A stretch of DNA of 64,000 bases from Tardiphaga sp. P9-11 (GTDB lineage Bacteria; Pseudomonadota; Alphaproteobacteria; Rhizobiales; Xanthobacteraceae), in the NCBI RefSeq assembly GCF_008329525.1, contig NZ_NPKQ01000002.1, positions 1,178,001-1,242,000 of the forward strand. Direction: 5' to 3'. The position numbers were made by a program, and so were the translations under genes. The notes under the pieces were generated by a model. It worked only from the letters and a program-made list of their open reading frames with translations, ran no database searches and had not been told where the DNA came from. Below are positions 8,715 to 18,539 of this stretch, one piece after another (position 1 is the stretch's first letter; the number at the start of each line of letters is the position of its first letter).

Positions 8715-8752
8715 GGAATCCCAAGGGATTCCTGGGCGCGTTGACACGCCCA
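8715..8752. other. Two tandem hairpins after the transglycosylase gene
   Basis: GGAATCCC (8715-8722) pairs with GGGATTCC (8725-8732), and next to it TGGGCG (8733-8738) with CGCCCA (8747-8752). There is no T-run, so termination is uncertain. The second hairpin overlaps the -35 element of the thiamine promoter. Confidence 0.4.
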
Positions 8753-8769
8753 TCCATAGGTTTACATTA
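8741..8769 (+). promoter_or_regulatory. Sigma-70-type promoter of the thiamine operon
   Basis: A perfect TTGACA (8741-8746) is followed after 16 bases by TACATT (8763-8768), a fair -10. Transcription would start near 8776, right at the beginning of the TPP riboswitch. Confidence 0.6.
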
Positions 8770-8771
8770 GA

Positions 8772-8902
8772 TTCGTTCCGAGGGGGGCTCCGACGAGGAG
8801 CTGAGATACCGCAAGCTTGCACTTTTCCTGTTCCGGAAGAGATGCGCGAGACCGCGGTGACCCTTTGAACCTGATCCGGGTCATGCCGGCGAAGGGACAG
8901 GG
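8772..8902 (+). promoter_or_regulatory. TPP riboswitch (thi-box)
   Basis: The conserved TPP aptamer parts are all visible: the GAGGGGGGCTC opening stem (about 8780-8791), GCTGAGATACC (8810-8820), CGGTGACCCTTTGAACCTGA (8855-8874) and CGGGTCATGCCGGCGAAGGG (8877-8896). The aptamer ends only a few bases before the thiO start codon, so the ligand probably controls ribosome access. High thiamine pyrophosphate would shut down the whole downstream operon. Confidence 0.93.
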
Positions 8903-9940
8903 ATGTTTCAGACGATGCAATCTCCGCGCGGGGACTCTCTCGTGGCGGGTCAATCGATATCAGTCATTGGCGCTGGCATTGCCGGCGCCTGGCAGGCGTT
9001 GATGCTGGCCAAAGCCGGCCACGCTGTGACTCTGCATGAGCGCAGCGACGAGGGTATGCGCGACGCCACCAGCCATTGGGCCGGCGGCATGCTGGCGCCT
9101 TGGTGCGAAGCCGAGGTCTCCGAGCCCGTTGTCTCCCGCCTCGGCTTGCGCGCACTCGACCTGTGGCGCACCGAGCTTCCCGATACACCGTTCAACGGAT
9201 CGCTGGTCGTGGCGCATGCGCGCGACCGGGCCGATTTCGAGCGTTTCGCGAAAATGACCTCCGGCCATACGCGGCTCGATGCGGCTGGCGTCGCCGAGAT
9301 CGAGCCCTCGCTCGAAGGCCGGTTTCGCGATGGGCTGTTCTATCCCGGCGAAGGCCATGTGGAGCCGCGCCGCGTGCTCCCGCAATTGCACGCCCGGATT
9401 ACCACCGCCGGCGGCATCATCAAATATAACAGTGAGCAGCAGCCGAAAGATCTCGACGGTCTCGTGATCGATTGCCGCGGGCTTGCGGCGCGTGTTGATG
9501 CCAGCATGCCGAAGCTGCGCGGCGTCAAAGGCGAGATCATCATCGTCGAGACCGACGAGGTGCAGCTCTCGCGTCCCGTCCGCCTGATGCATCCGCGATG
9601 GCCGCTTTACGTGATCCCGCGCGCCGACAACCGCTTCATGCTCGGCGCGACCTCCATCGAAGGCGAGGACACCGGCGTCAGCGTGCGCTCCGCACTCGAA
9701 CTGCTCGGCGCTGCCTATGCCGTGCATCCGGCCTTTGCCGAAGCGCGCATTCTCGAATTCGGCTCGGGCCTGCGTCCGGCCTTTCCCGACAACCTGCCGC
9801 GCATCGCGATCGACAAGAACACGATTGCGGTGAACGGCCTCTATCGCCACGGCTTCCTGCTCGCGCCCGCGCTGGCGGAGCTGACGCTGGCCTATGTGCA
9901 GCGTGGCGAGATCGACAATGAGGTGATGCAATGCAAGTGA
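8903..9940 (+). CDS. thiO: Glycine oxidase ThiO
   Basis: 345 residues, FAD-dependent D-amino-acid-oxidase-type enzyme that oxidises glycine to dehydroglycine (iminoacetate), the glycine-derived precursor of the thiazole ring. The Rossmann FAD site is ISVIGAGIAGAWQALMLAKA (about 15-34), with SHWAGGMLAPWCEAE near residue 57 and a substrate-domain ending FGSGLRPAFPDNLPRI and YRHGFLLAPALAEL as in ThiO/DadA proteins. The ATG at 8903 lies within the riboswitch 3' end; a GTG 39 bases downstream is a less likely alternative. It overlaps thiS by 10 bases, showing translational coupling in the thiamine operon. Confidence 0.92.
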   Translation: MFQTMQSPRGDSLVAGQSISVIGAGIAGAWQALMLAKAGHAVTLHERSDEGMRDATSHWAGGMLAPWCEAEVSEPVVSRLGLRALDLWRTELPDTPFNGSLVVAHARDRADFERFAKMTSGHTRLDAAGVAEIEPSLEGRFRDGLFYPGEGHVEPRRVLPQLHARITTAGGIIKYNSEQQPKDLDGLVIDCRGLAARVDASMPKLRGVKGEIIIVETDEVQLSRPVRLMHPRWPLYVIPRADNRFMLGATSIEGEDTGVSVRSALELLGAAYAVHPAFAEARILEFGSGLRPAFPDNLPRIAIDKNTIAVNGLYRHGFLLAPALAELTLAYVQRGEIDNEVMQCK

Positions 9941-10128
9941 CCGTCAATGGCGAGCACCGCGAGATCCAGGCGTCGCATGTCGGCGCGCTGCTTCAGGAAC
10001 TGGACTACGAAGGCACGCATTGCGCCATTGCGCTGAATTTCGACGTGGTGCCGCGCAGCGCATGGGCGCAAACGCCGCTTAAGGCTGGCGATGAAATCGA
10101 GATCATCACGCCACGGCAGGGAGGCTGA
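9931..10128 (+). CDS. thiS: Sulfur carrier protein ThiS
   Basis: 65 residues with a ubiquitin-like fold and the required C-terminal Gly-Gly (TPRQGG). The terminal glycine is adenylated and thiocarboxylated, and it donates sulfur to the thiazole synthase ThiG encoded next. The gene begins inside the end of thiO and stops 6 bases before thiG. No thiF or moeB-type adenylyltransferase gene is in this window, so activation must rely on a gene elsewhere. Confidence 0.95.
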   Translation: MQVTVNGEHREIQASHVGALLQELDYEGTHCAIALNFDVVPRSAWAQTPLKAGDEIEIITPRQGG

Positions 10129-10134
10129 TTCCTG

Positions 10135-10917
10135 ATGGTGAGTTTCTACGGCAAGGAATTCAAATCGCGGTTGCTGATCGGATCGGCGCTCTATCCCTCG
10201 CCCGCGATCATGCAGGACGCGATCCGCGCTTCCGGTGCCGGCATCGTGACTGTCTCGCTGCGGCGCGAATCCGCTGGCGGCAAGACGGGCGATGCGTTCT
10301 GGTCATTGATCCGCGAACTCGACGTCACCGTGCTGCCAAACACAGCCGGTTGCCGCAGCGTCCGTGAAGCCGTGACAACGGCGAAGCTCGCACGCGAACT
10401 GTTCGGCACGTCCTGGATCAAACTCGAAGTGATCGCCGACAACGACACGCTGCAGCCCGATGTGGTCGGGCTCGTCGAAGCCGCCGATATCCTGATCAAG
10501 GACGGTTTCGAGGTGTTCCCCTATTGCACCGAGGACCTCAGCGTCGCGATGCGTCTCGTCGATGCCGGCTGCAAGGTGGTGATGCCCTGGGCCGCGCCTA
10601 TCGGCAGCGCGCGCGGCATCATCAATGCCGATGCGCTGAAGCTGCTACGCGACCGCCTGCCCGATATCACGCTGGTGGTCGATGCCGGCTTAGGGGCTCC
10701 ATCGCATGCGGCCGAAGCACTAGAGCTTGGCTACGACGCCGTGCTGCTCAATACCGCAGTTGCCAAGGCCGCCGATCCTGTGGCCATGGCCAACGCGTTT
10801 CGCCTCGCCATCGATGCCGGCCGTATCGGTCATGAGGCCGGGCTGATGGGCGCGCGCGATTTCGCTTCTCCTTCCACTCCAGTCATCGGGACCCCGTTCT
10901 GGCATGCCGTATCCTGA
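10135..10917 (+). CDS. thiG: Thiazole synthase ThiG
   Basis: 260 residues, a TIM-barrel enzyme that joins 1-deoxy-D-xylulose 5-phosphate, dehydroglycine and ThiS-borne sulfur into the thiazole phosphate moiety. The Schiff-base lysine is K96 (TSWIKLEVI). Phosphate-binding glycines occur in [10 protein letters not shown] and [10 protein letters not shown], and [12 protein letters not shown] follows in the expected place. It overlaps thiE by 14 bases. The length is normal for the family. Confidence 0.95.
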   Translation: MVSFYGKEFKSRLLIGSALYPSPAIMQDAIRASGAGIVTVSLRRESAGGKTGDAFWSLIRELDVTVLPNTAGCRSVREAVTTAKLARELFGTSWIKLEVIADNDTLQPDVVGLVEAADILIKDGFEVFPYCTEDLSVAMRLVDAGCKVVMPWAAPIGSARGIINADALKLLRDRLPDITLVVDAGLGAPSHAAEALELGYDAVLLNTAVAKAADPVAMANAFRLAIDAGRIGHEAGLMGARDFASPSTPVIGTPFWHAVS

Positions 10918-11512
10918 CCGCTTTTATCCCGTCGTCGACACCGTGGCCTGGGTGAAGCGCCTGACGACCCTCGGCGTCGGCACCGTGCAGCTCCGCGCCA
11001 AGGATCTCGACGACGACGCTGCGACGACGCTGTTTCGCGAAGCGCTGGCCTTCACCAACGGCACCAAGACCAAGCTGGTGGTGAATGACTACTGGCGCGT
11101 CGCCATCGACCTCAAGGCGCAGCATCTGCATCTCGGCCAGGAAGATCTCGCCGAGGCCGATGTCGCTGCGATCAAGAGGGCGGGCATCACGCTCGGCCTC
11201 TCAACCCATGACGAGGAAGAACTCGAAACCGCATTGCGCGCGAAGCCGGATTACGTCGCGCTCGGGCCGATCTTCTTCACGACGCTGAAGTCCATGCGCT
11301 TCGCGCCGCAGGGCATTCCGAAAATCGCGGCGTGGAAGAAGCGCATCGGCACGCTGCCACTGGTGGCGATCGGCGGCATCAAGTTCGAACAGTCCGCAGA
11401 GATCTTTGCCGCCGGCGCAGATTCCATCGCCGTCGTCAGCGACGTCACCCAACACGCCGATCCCGACGCACGCGTCCATCAATGGCTTGGCGCTAGCGCC
11501 CGAGCAGCCTGA
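10904..11512 (+). CDS. thiE: Thiamine-phosphate synthase ThiE
   Basis: 202 residues. ThiE condenses hydroxymethylpyrimidine diphosphate with thiazole phosphate to make thiamine monophosphate. Family motifs: [10 protein letters not shown] near the N-terminus, [17 protein letters not shown], and [14 protein letters not shown], then [20 protein letters not shown] which binds phosphate. The start lies inside the end of thiG, so the two are co-translated. The sequence is somewhat diverged from the enterobacterial enzyme but keeps the ligand motifs. Confidence 0.9.
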   Translation: MPYPDRFYPVVDTVAWVKRLTTLGVGTVQLRAKDLDDDAATTLFREALAFTNGTKTKLVVNDYWRVAIDLKAQHLHLGQEDLAEADVAAIKRAGITLGLSTHDEEELETALRAKPDYVALGPIFFTTLKSMRFAPQGIPKIAAWKKRIGTLPLVAIGGIKFEQSAEIFAAGADSIAVVSDVTQHADPDARVHQWLGASARAA

Positions 11513-11540
11513 CATTTCAAGAACGACAACGGAGGATTAG

Positions 11541-13472
<1,932 letters not shown>

Positions 13473-13516
13473 ATTCAGTTACTTGGTGCTCTGATTGAAC
13501 CAAACCATTGATCAAA

Positions 13517-13542
13517 GACCGGGCGAACTGCCCGGCCTTTTG
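13517..13542 (+). terminator. Intrinsic terminator of the thiamine operon
   Basis: Stem CCGGGC (13519-13524) and GCCCGG (13530-13535) with a 5-base loop, followed by CCTTTT. It lies 47 bases after the thiC stop. Confidence 0.85.
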
Positions 13543-13584
13543 AATTGATAGCAAGGGTAAAAGCTCGTCCATCAACTATTGGCA

Positions 13585-14064
13585 TCATCGCCGTCGCTTC
13601 ATTTTCTGCACGACATCCCTTGCTACTGCGCGGATGGCGGCTTCAAGCACCGGCTTGCTTTGCTTTATATCATTGGCGATTTCAATCGCGCGTTGCGACG
13701 AAATTAAAGCGCCTTCCTGGCAGTCGAAGATGATACCGCCGACCGCTTCGGCATAAGCCGCAGCAGCAACATAAGCGGAGAAAGCGACGTCAAAATCACC
13801 GCCCCAACGAAAGGCGAGTGCATATTTCCATCGTTGATCGAAATCGACTTTTGAGTAAGTGCGAAAGATATCTCCCAAGTCCCAATGACTACATTCGAAA
13901 TGGGAAACCGTCTGACCCAGCCGCACAGGTAACGCCCCATGCAACTTTGCGAATGGAACCGTGGTTGCCAGTTGTACAGCGCATCCCATCGTATCGATAG
14001 ACCGCTGCCAATCTTGGATAGAAGTTAAGCTACGCTCGGAGAGAACATACATCTCCATCGACAT
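13585..14064 (-). CDS. Putative immunity protein paired with nuclease-like toxin
   Basis: 159 residues from the ATG at 14064, which has GGAGAGAGG just upstream; a longer start at 14121 lies deeper in the neighbour. It overlaps the end of the upstream gene by 35 bases, so the two are translationally coupled. The protein begins YVLSERSLTSIQDWQRSID, then GALPVRLG, FECSHWDLGD and a Gly-rich FRWGGDFDVAFSAYVAAAAY helix pair, and ends in a basic KMKRRR tail. It has no signal peptide. The pattern resembles small cytoplasmic proteins that accompany polymorphic toxins, but this is from memory of style, not a search. The local base composition is low (27 of 60 G+C at 13801-13860). Confidence 0.6.
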   Translation of the reverse strand: MSMEMYVLSERSLTSIQDWQRSIDTMGCAVQLATTVPFAKLHGALPVRLGQTVSHFECSHWDLGDIFRTYSKVDFDQRWKYALAFRWGGDFDVAFSAYVAAAAYAEAVGGIIFDCQEGALISSQRAIEIANDIKQSKPVLEAAIRAVARDVVQKMKRRR

Positions 14065-14740
14065 CAGCCTCTCTCCCGACTTGAGTGGGGTGAAGCAGAA
14101 CCAGACGGATGGTGCCGCCACTTACTGCCCTCTTCGATTTTCTCGAAATGCCGCGCACAATGTTCAATTCGAATACAGGCGTGTTCGGAGATGACCGCGT
14201 CATCTCGCGCAACTCGTTCGCCCTGCTCGCGGACATCTCCCCAGTTCCCGTTTTGACATCGTAGATCGCTATTATGTCGCCTTGAATATTACGAAGCGTG
14301 AGGTCTGTTCTGATCGTATCTGCCATACCGTAACGCGGATCGAGAGCATCAAGACTGAAGCTTCGCTCGATATCGCCGACACCCGGCAAATCGAGCTGAC
14401 TCACGGCAACGCCGAAAGCTGCATGAACCGCGATTCCATATTGAGAGGCGCTCATGGAAGGCAAATATTCCAGACCCTCCATGACTGAGACCAACGTGTC
14501 GCTCAAAATTTCTGAGGTCTGATCTATACTTGGAATTCCCGTGAGGAATCCATCAGAAGTCTCGACCGTGACGCCTCCCTCACTGGTCCACCTCCCCCGC
14601 TCGTCTCGGTCCTGATCATCCCTGTACCCAGCTTTGATAGTCAAGCGGAGTAACCTTCTGAAAATCAACTCCCTTTTGATATCACTGAGCTCGTCCGCCA
14701 CGAAGAATAGGCAACGTTTAAAATCCAGCAGAGTGTCCAT
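14030..14740 (-). CDS. Putative PD-(D/E)XK nuclease toxin with RDERGRWT linker
   Basis: 236 residues from the ATG at 14740, chosen because AGGAGG lies 5 bases upstream; the frame is open for 49 more codons. An N-terminal helical region is followed by DDQDRDERGRWTSEGG (about 42-57), a linker known to me from alphaproteobacterial phage-head and toxin-like proteins. The C-terminal half looks like a restriction-endonuclease fold: a helix QYGIAVHAAFGVAV, then IRTDLTLRN, then IIAIYDVKTGTGEMS, giving the D-x(n)-DxK arrangement of PD-(D/E)XK nucleases, and a final strand VFELNIVRG. No signal peptide or secretion apparatus is nearby. The overlapping downstream gene is a plausible antidote. Function is inferred; GC is about 47% in sampled lines. 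Confidence 0.6.
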   Translation of the reverse strand: MDTLLDFKRCLFFVADELSDIKRELIFRRLLRLTIKAGYRDDQDRDERGRWTSEGGVTVETSDGFLTGIPSIDQTSEILSDTLVSVMEGLEYLPSMSASQYGIAVHAAFGVAVSQLDLPGVGDIERSFSLDALDPRYGMADTIRTDLTLRNIQGDIIAIYDVKTGTGEMSASRANELREMTRSSPNTPVFELNIVRGISRKSKRAVSGGTIRLVLLHPTQVGREADVDGDVCSLRA

Positions 14741-15036
14741 TGCATCCTCCTCTCTCGTCCCACTCCAACTTACAGACTTTAAACCTAGGTGAAAAGTCTT
14801 ATATTTGGCAAAGCCGGAGAACTTGACCGAGGGGGCGAAGCGACGTCCGGAGCCTATCGACCGCCGAACCTCCATCTTGTTGCTCACGCGGGTACAATCT
14901 CAGCGGATGGAACCGCCCGTCACCGCATTAACCTTTCGTTAACCAATCTTGCCCACCCTGCCGCAGCGGCTGAGGGGCTGTTCATTCTCGATGTTTATGC
15001 TTCACGCATGAAGCAGGCGTTGATCGGGAGATGCCG
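14741..15036. other. Intergenic stretch between the toxin-like gene and the Fis-type gene
   Basis: Divergent promoter region. The left part, up to about 14820, is AT-rich like the islet. The right part returns to the composition of the host. A TTAACCTTTCGTTAACC repeat at 14929-14945 could be an operator. No gene or attachment-site repeat was recognised. Confidence 0.4.
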
Positions 15037-15318
15037 ATGCCACACCAGATCCTTCACGATTGCCTTGATGATACGCGCGACCATTCCGTGCCGGAATCCG
15101 GCGTTCTCGTGCCTGCCTCCGATCCCAGCGAAGTCGTGCCGATGCTGATCGGCGCCACCGTTCAGGAGGTAGAGCGCGAGCTGATGCTCCAGACCCTCGC
15201 GCGCTGCGACGGCAACCGCACCCATGCCGCCCGCGTGCTCGGCGTTTCAGTCCGCACCATGCGCAACAAGATCAAGCAATATTCGGCCGATGGCGCGGAT
15301 GTGCCGTCGCACGTCTAG
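15037..15318 (+). CDS. Fis-type helix-turn-helix DNA-binding protein
   Basis: 93 residues if translation starts at the second ATG (15037), which has GGGAG at a proper distance; the first ATG (15031) abuts it. The C-terminal half is the Fis helix-turn-helix: VERELMLQTLARCDGNRTHA then ARVLGVSVRTMRNKIKQY, the same motif found at the end of NtrC-type activators and in FlbD. There is no AAA+ or receiver domain, so this is a stand-alone DNA-binding module. Its targets are unknown; flagellar or nitrogen-related roles are known for relatives, but no such genes adjoin it. Confidence 0.82.
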   Translation: MPHQILHDCLDDTRDHSVPESGVLVPASDPSEVVPMLIGATVQEVERELMLQTLARCDGNRTHAARVLGVSVRTMRNKIKQYSADGADVPSHV

Positions 15319-15332
15319 CCTAGCGCATAGCG

Positions 15333-15683
15333 CTACTGCACGATGGCGCTGGGATCCAGCACCCATGTGGAACCCTGCAGCCGGCCTTCGGTCTGCATCT
15401 CCACCTCGACCAGATGCGTCGTCGGCTCAAAGCCGCGAATTCTGACGGTGAGCGGCTTTGTGAACTGCCATGCCTCGCGCGCCTGCAGCAGGCCGTCCTG
15501 ATACGACGTCAAAGTTTTTGCATCGCCGGCGCTCCGCAAGGCCTGCCAATGTGCCAGTTTGGCTCGGTCCTCGAACCAGATCGAATCCGGCTTCACCTGC
15601 ATGAGCGCGCTGCGGCGTATCTCGCCCGCATGGGCAGAACTGATGTGCGTCAGCAAGGCTAGCAGTACCAGATGGTGCCTCAT
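15333..15683 (-). CDS. Small secreted hypothetical protein
   Basis: 116 residues from the ATG at 15683. The first 19 residues (RHHLVLLALLTHISSAHAG) form a signal peptide. The mature part is mixed alpha/beta with conserved-looking PDSIWFEDRAKLAHWQALRS and a final GSTWVLDPSAIVQ segment. No cysteine pair or known motif is visible. It runs convergently with the Fis-type gene, with 14 bases between stops. I do not recognise a family, so only export to the periplasm is proposed. Confidence 0.65.
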   Translation of the reverse strand: MRHHLVLLALLTHISSAHAGEIRRSALMQVKPDSIWFEDRAKLAHWQALRSAGDAKTLTSYQDGLLQAREAWQFTKPLTVRIRGFEPTTHLVEVEMQTEGRLQGSTWVLDPSAIVQ

Positions 15684-15820
15684 GCGTGCTGGCCCTTCAC
15701 CGATGAAACAGTAAGTCGGTCCACGCTTCATTCCGGTTCGACAGCGCGGCAATGTTTGCAAGTGCTCCAAGGTCCACGGGTGCTACACTGAGCCTTCACT
15801 TCTCAAACGGAGGCTCCGCC

Positions 15821-16204
15821 ATGCCCATCCAGCACTTCCCTGCCCCCGCCGGTATCAAAACGCCGCCACTGTCCTATGCGGCGCGGGTCGGCGATCTCCT
15901 GTTCGTCTCCGGCATTCCCGGCTTCGACGCCAATGGCCAATTGCCGGAACAATTCGAGGCGCAGTTCGGATTTGTGGTGCGCACGATCAAGCGGGTGCTG
16001 AAGGACGCCGGCACCGACATCTCGCACCTCGTCAAGGTCAACGTGCTGCTGACGCGCGCATCGGATGTCGCACCGATGAATGCGCTTTATGCCGAAGCGT
16101 TCGGGCCACCGCCCTATCCGGCGCGCACGACCTGCGTGGTTCAGGCGCTGCCCAATCCGGCCATGCTGATCGAGATCGAATGCGTGGCCTCGTTCGGCGC
16201 ATAA
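15821..16204 (+). CDS. RidA family protein
   Basis: 127 residues from the ATG at 15821, which has GGAGG 7 bases upstream. RidA proteins are trimeric deaminases that hydrolyse reactive enamines/imines from PLP enzymes. Motifs: PLSYAARVGDLLFVSGIPG, a central FVVRTIKRVLKDAGTDISHLVKVNVLL written here as two adjoining parts (FVVRTIKRVLKDAG, then TDISHLVKVNVLL), and the closing PYPARTTCVVQALPNPAMLI with the RTT arginine that binds the carboxylate and a final EIECVA. The length is typical. A second, more distant RidA protein is encoded at 55745. Confidence 0.9.
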   Translation: MPIQHFPAPAGIKTPPLSYAARVGDLLFVSGIPGFDANGQLPEQFEAQFGFVVRTIKRVLKDAGTDISHLVKVNVLLTRASDVAPMNALYAEAFGPPPYPARTTCVVQALPNPAMLIEIECVASFGA

Positions 16205-16219
16205 CGGTGGCCAAAGAGT

Positions 16220-16429
16220 TCAGCGTGTCTCCTCGCTGCGCGACGGCACCCGTCCGCGCGGCAGATGCCAGCGCATCAGGCGATACCCGGCATAGCCGAC
16301 GACGACGCCGGCGAAAGCCGTGATCAGCACATTCACCGTGTTGAACAGCCCGCTGAACCAGATCATGCCGATGGTCCAGACCACGGCAAAGAACAGCGAG
16401 GCGAGTTTCAACCGCGTGGACGGATGCAT
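16220..16429 (-). CDS. Small two-helix membrane protein
   Basis: 69 residues from the ATG at 16429, with GGAG 7 bases upstream. Two hydrophobic helices are visible (LASLFFAVVWTIGMIWFSG and VLITAFAGVVVGYAGYRLM), followed by a basic tail (RWHLPRGRVPSRSEE). Inner-membrane location is expected. The role is unknown. It converges with the RidA gene. Confidence 0.65.
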   Translation of the reverse strand: MHPSTRLKLASLFFAVVWTIGMIWFSGLFNTVNVLITAFAGVVVGYAGYRLMRWHLPRGRVPSRSEETR

Positions 16430-16576
16430 CGCGCGTCTCCATGATGTCTCCCGGTTGGACGCAGCTTTACAGCACCCGGTTCGAAGCGCCGTAACATGGA
16501 TCACATCCAGCGAATTGAAGCCGTCATCCATCCCCTGTTACAAGCGGCCGGACAGAATCAATACGGAGTGTGAGGC

Positions 16577-17170
16577 GTGGCAAAAGAGACGATCAGCCAG
16601 ACCGGGTTGCGCGGCCCCCGCGGCGAACCGGGGCTTCCGGGACCGCAGGGCCATCCCGGACGTCCGGGGCCAGAAGGCGCGCAGGGCAAGCCAGGCGTAG
16701 CCGGCAAGGCCGGCGCCAATGGCAAACCGGGGCCGCAGGGCAAGGCTGGCGTGAACGGCAAGGCCGGCCCGGACGGAAAGGCTGGCGTCAATGGCAAGCC
16801 CGGTCCGATCGGTCCCCAGGGCAAGGGCGGACCGCAGGGACCACGGGGCGAACAGGGCCTTCAGGGCAAGCCTGGCGCGCAGGGCGAAGCGGGCCCGCGC
16901 GGCGAGCAGGGACCTCCCGGCACACTGCCGACGCTCGAGCAGATCATGCCGTGGCTGCACATGGTGTTCGACGCCTGGGAAGATCATCGCCAGATGCGCA
17001 CCCGCGAGGCGCAGGAGCGCGAAGAGGCCCTGCTGCGCGAACAGCAACAGGAAGTCGTCGAGCGCGTCGCCGCGATGATCGAGGCCGACGATGCAACCGA
17101 TGGGCCGGCCGACGAAGACGGCGGCGAGAAGAAAAAGAAGAAACGCAAACACAAGAACAAAGACGATTAA
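16577..17170 (+). CDS. Bacterial collagen-like protein
   Basis: 197 residues from a GTG at 16577, preceded by TGAGG. From about residue 11 to 115 the protein is a nearly unbroken collagen triplet array (Gly-X-Y), with [19 protein letters not shown] at the start and [13 protein letters not shown] at the end. Then come a helical, coiled-coil-like region ([33 protein letters not shown]) and a lysine-rich tail ([11 protein letters not shown]). There is no signal peptide or anchor, which is unusual for a collagen-like protein, so it may be cytoplasmic or exported in another way. The coiled coil could nucleate trimerisation. No neighbouring gene suggests a partner. Confidence 0.85.
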   Translation: MAKETISQTGLRGPRGEPGLPGPQGHPGRPGPEGAQGKPGVAGKAGANGKPGPQGKAGVNGKAGPDGKAGVNGKPGPIGPQGKGGPQGPRGEQGLQGKPGAQGEAGPRGEQGPPGTLPTLEQIMPWLHMVFDAWEDHRQMRTREAQEREEALLREQQQEVVERVAAMIEADDATDGPADEDGGEKKKKKRKHKNKDD

Positions 17171-17182
17171 TCCATCGCCTGA

Positions 17183-17213
17183 GAGGCGGCCCGGACTTGG
17201 CCAGTGCCGCCTC
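17183..17213. other. Hairpin between convergent genes
   Basis: GAGGCGGC (17183-17190) pairs perfectly with GCCGCCTC (17206-17213). There is no T-run on either side, so it may be a weak terminator or an mRNA 3' end stabiliser for the collagen-like gene. Confidence 0.45.
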
Positions 17214-17219
17214 CCCCGC

Positions 17220-18296
17220 CTACATGGTTCGCTGCGGTGCGGTCTGCAGTAACTCCTGCAATTGCTGTTTGTAGAGTTTTGCACCGCCCGTGGTGAGATG
17301 ACCACGAGTCTCGGTGCTTGCCGGGATCAGCAGCAGTTTTGCATTTTTGATCCGTTTTAGCGCAGCATCCATCAGCCCGGTCTCGGGCGGATTGCGCTCG
17401 TCATCGGCTGCGTTGACGGCCAACACAACAGCCGCGATCTTTTCCAGACCTGCCGATGGATTGTAGTCGCGTGACGATTCCCACTGATAGATGAAGTCAT
17501 TCGCATCGGCGACAAACGGCGTTTTGAGCCGATCATCGACATTCTTGTCGGCAGCGGCACCGGTCGGCGCCAGCATCTGATAGGCCAGCGTGCCACCGGC
17601 CGTGGCGATGCCATACATCACGCTGGCATATTTGATCATGCCTGGCTGCGATGTGTAGTTACCGTCCTTGTAGTCGGGATCGGCACGCACGGTCTCGATC
17701 ATCATACGCCGCATCATCCAGTTGCGCGCGCTCATCTCGGTCGGCTGCGATGCCATCGGCACGAGCGCGTCCATCACATCGGGATATTTTGTGCCCCAGA
17801 TCCAGGCATGCATGCCGCCCATGGAGTTTCCGATCACCATCCGCACATGCCTGATGCCAAGCCCCTCGATCAACAGCCGATGCTGCGCATCGACCATGTC
17901 GTCGTAATTGTATTTCGGAAACGCGGTCTTCATGCCGTCGGACGGCTTCGATGATTTTCCGTGACCGAGCGCGTCGGGAATGATGATGTAGTATTTCGTG
18001 GCATCGAGGGGCTGGCCTGCACCGAACAACTCGCCGGCGAAAACCGGCGTCAGCATGCTCTGGGCTGAACCGCCGGTGCCGTGAAGCACCAGCACCGGCT
18101 GGCCCGTTGGCTCCCCAATTGTCGTATAGTGGAGCTTCAACTCGGGCATCACATGACCGGTGTGAAACTTGAAATCCTTTGCGATCCAGTCGCTCTGTTT
18201 CGGCGCGGGATAGTCCGCAGCGAAAGCTGCAGTGCTGGTGCAGACGAAGGTCGTGATCAACGCAGCACAGAGCGTGCTGACGGTGCGGCTCGGCAT
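17220..18296 (-). CDS. Secreted alpha/beta hydrolase, homoserine-acetyltransferase-like
   Basis: 358 residues from the ATG at 18296, with GGGAGG 7 bases upstream. A signal peptide (cleavage near STAAFAADY, about residue 29) marks it as periplasmic. The alpha/beta-hydrolase fold shows an HGTGGSAQS oxyanion loop, the nucleophile elbow VIGNSMGGMHAW (Ser in GNSMGG), and a late TRGHLTTGGAKLY with the catalytic His. The closest style is the MetX/homoserine O-acetyltransferase-like group, but an exported protein is more likely a hydrolase or esterase. It is monocistronic, and the substrate is unknown. Confidence 0.83.
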   Translation of the reverse strand: MPSRTVSTLCAALITTFVCTSTAAFAADYPAPKQSDWIAKDFKFHTGHVMPELKLHYTTIGEPTGQPVLVLHGTGGSAQSMLTPVFAGELFGAGQPLDATKYYIIIPDALGHGKSSKPSDGMKTAFPKYNYDDMVDAQHRLLIEGLGIRHVRMVIGNSMGGMHAWIWGTKYPDVMDALVPMASQPTEMSARNWMMRRMMIETVRADPDYKDGNYTSQPGMIKYASVMYGIATAGGTLAYQMLAPTGAAADKNVDDRLKTPFVADANDFIYQWESSRDYNPSAGLEKIAAVVLAVNAADDERNPPETGLMDAALKRIKNAKLLLIPASTETRGHLTTGGAKLYKQQLQELLQTAPQRTM

Positions 18297-18539
18297 GATG
18301 GTCCTCCCGGCACGGCCATTGATCGGACCGCTTGACGCGATGCTAGCACGGCCGTCGCGCAAGCCAATAGATCGCGGGCCACAGGGTCCCGCACTGCAGC
18401 GATCCCCAACTCGTCAAGCCGGGCATAATTTTTGGGCAGGCGTCGTCGCCATTGCTCGGGCTTAATCATCGCACGAATCCGAGTCGTCTCGCGCGGCACG
18501 TGGCGTCCGCGCGTGAGGCAACACCGATGTGAGGTTCGC

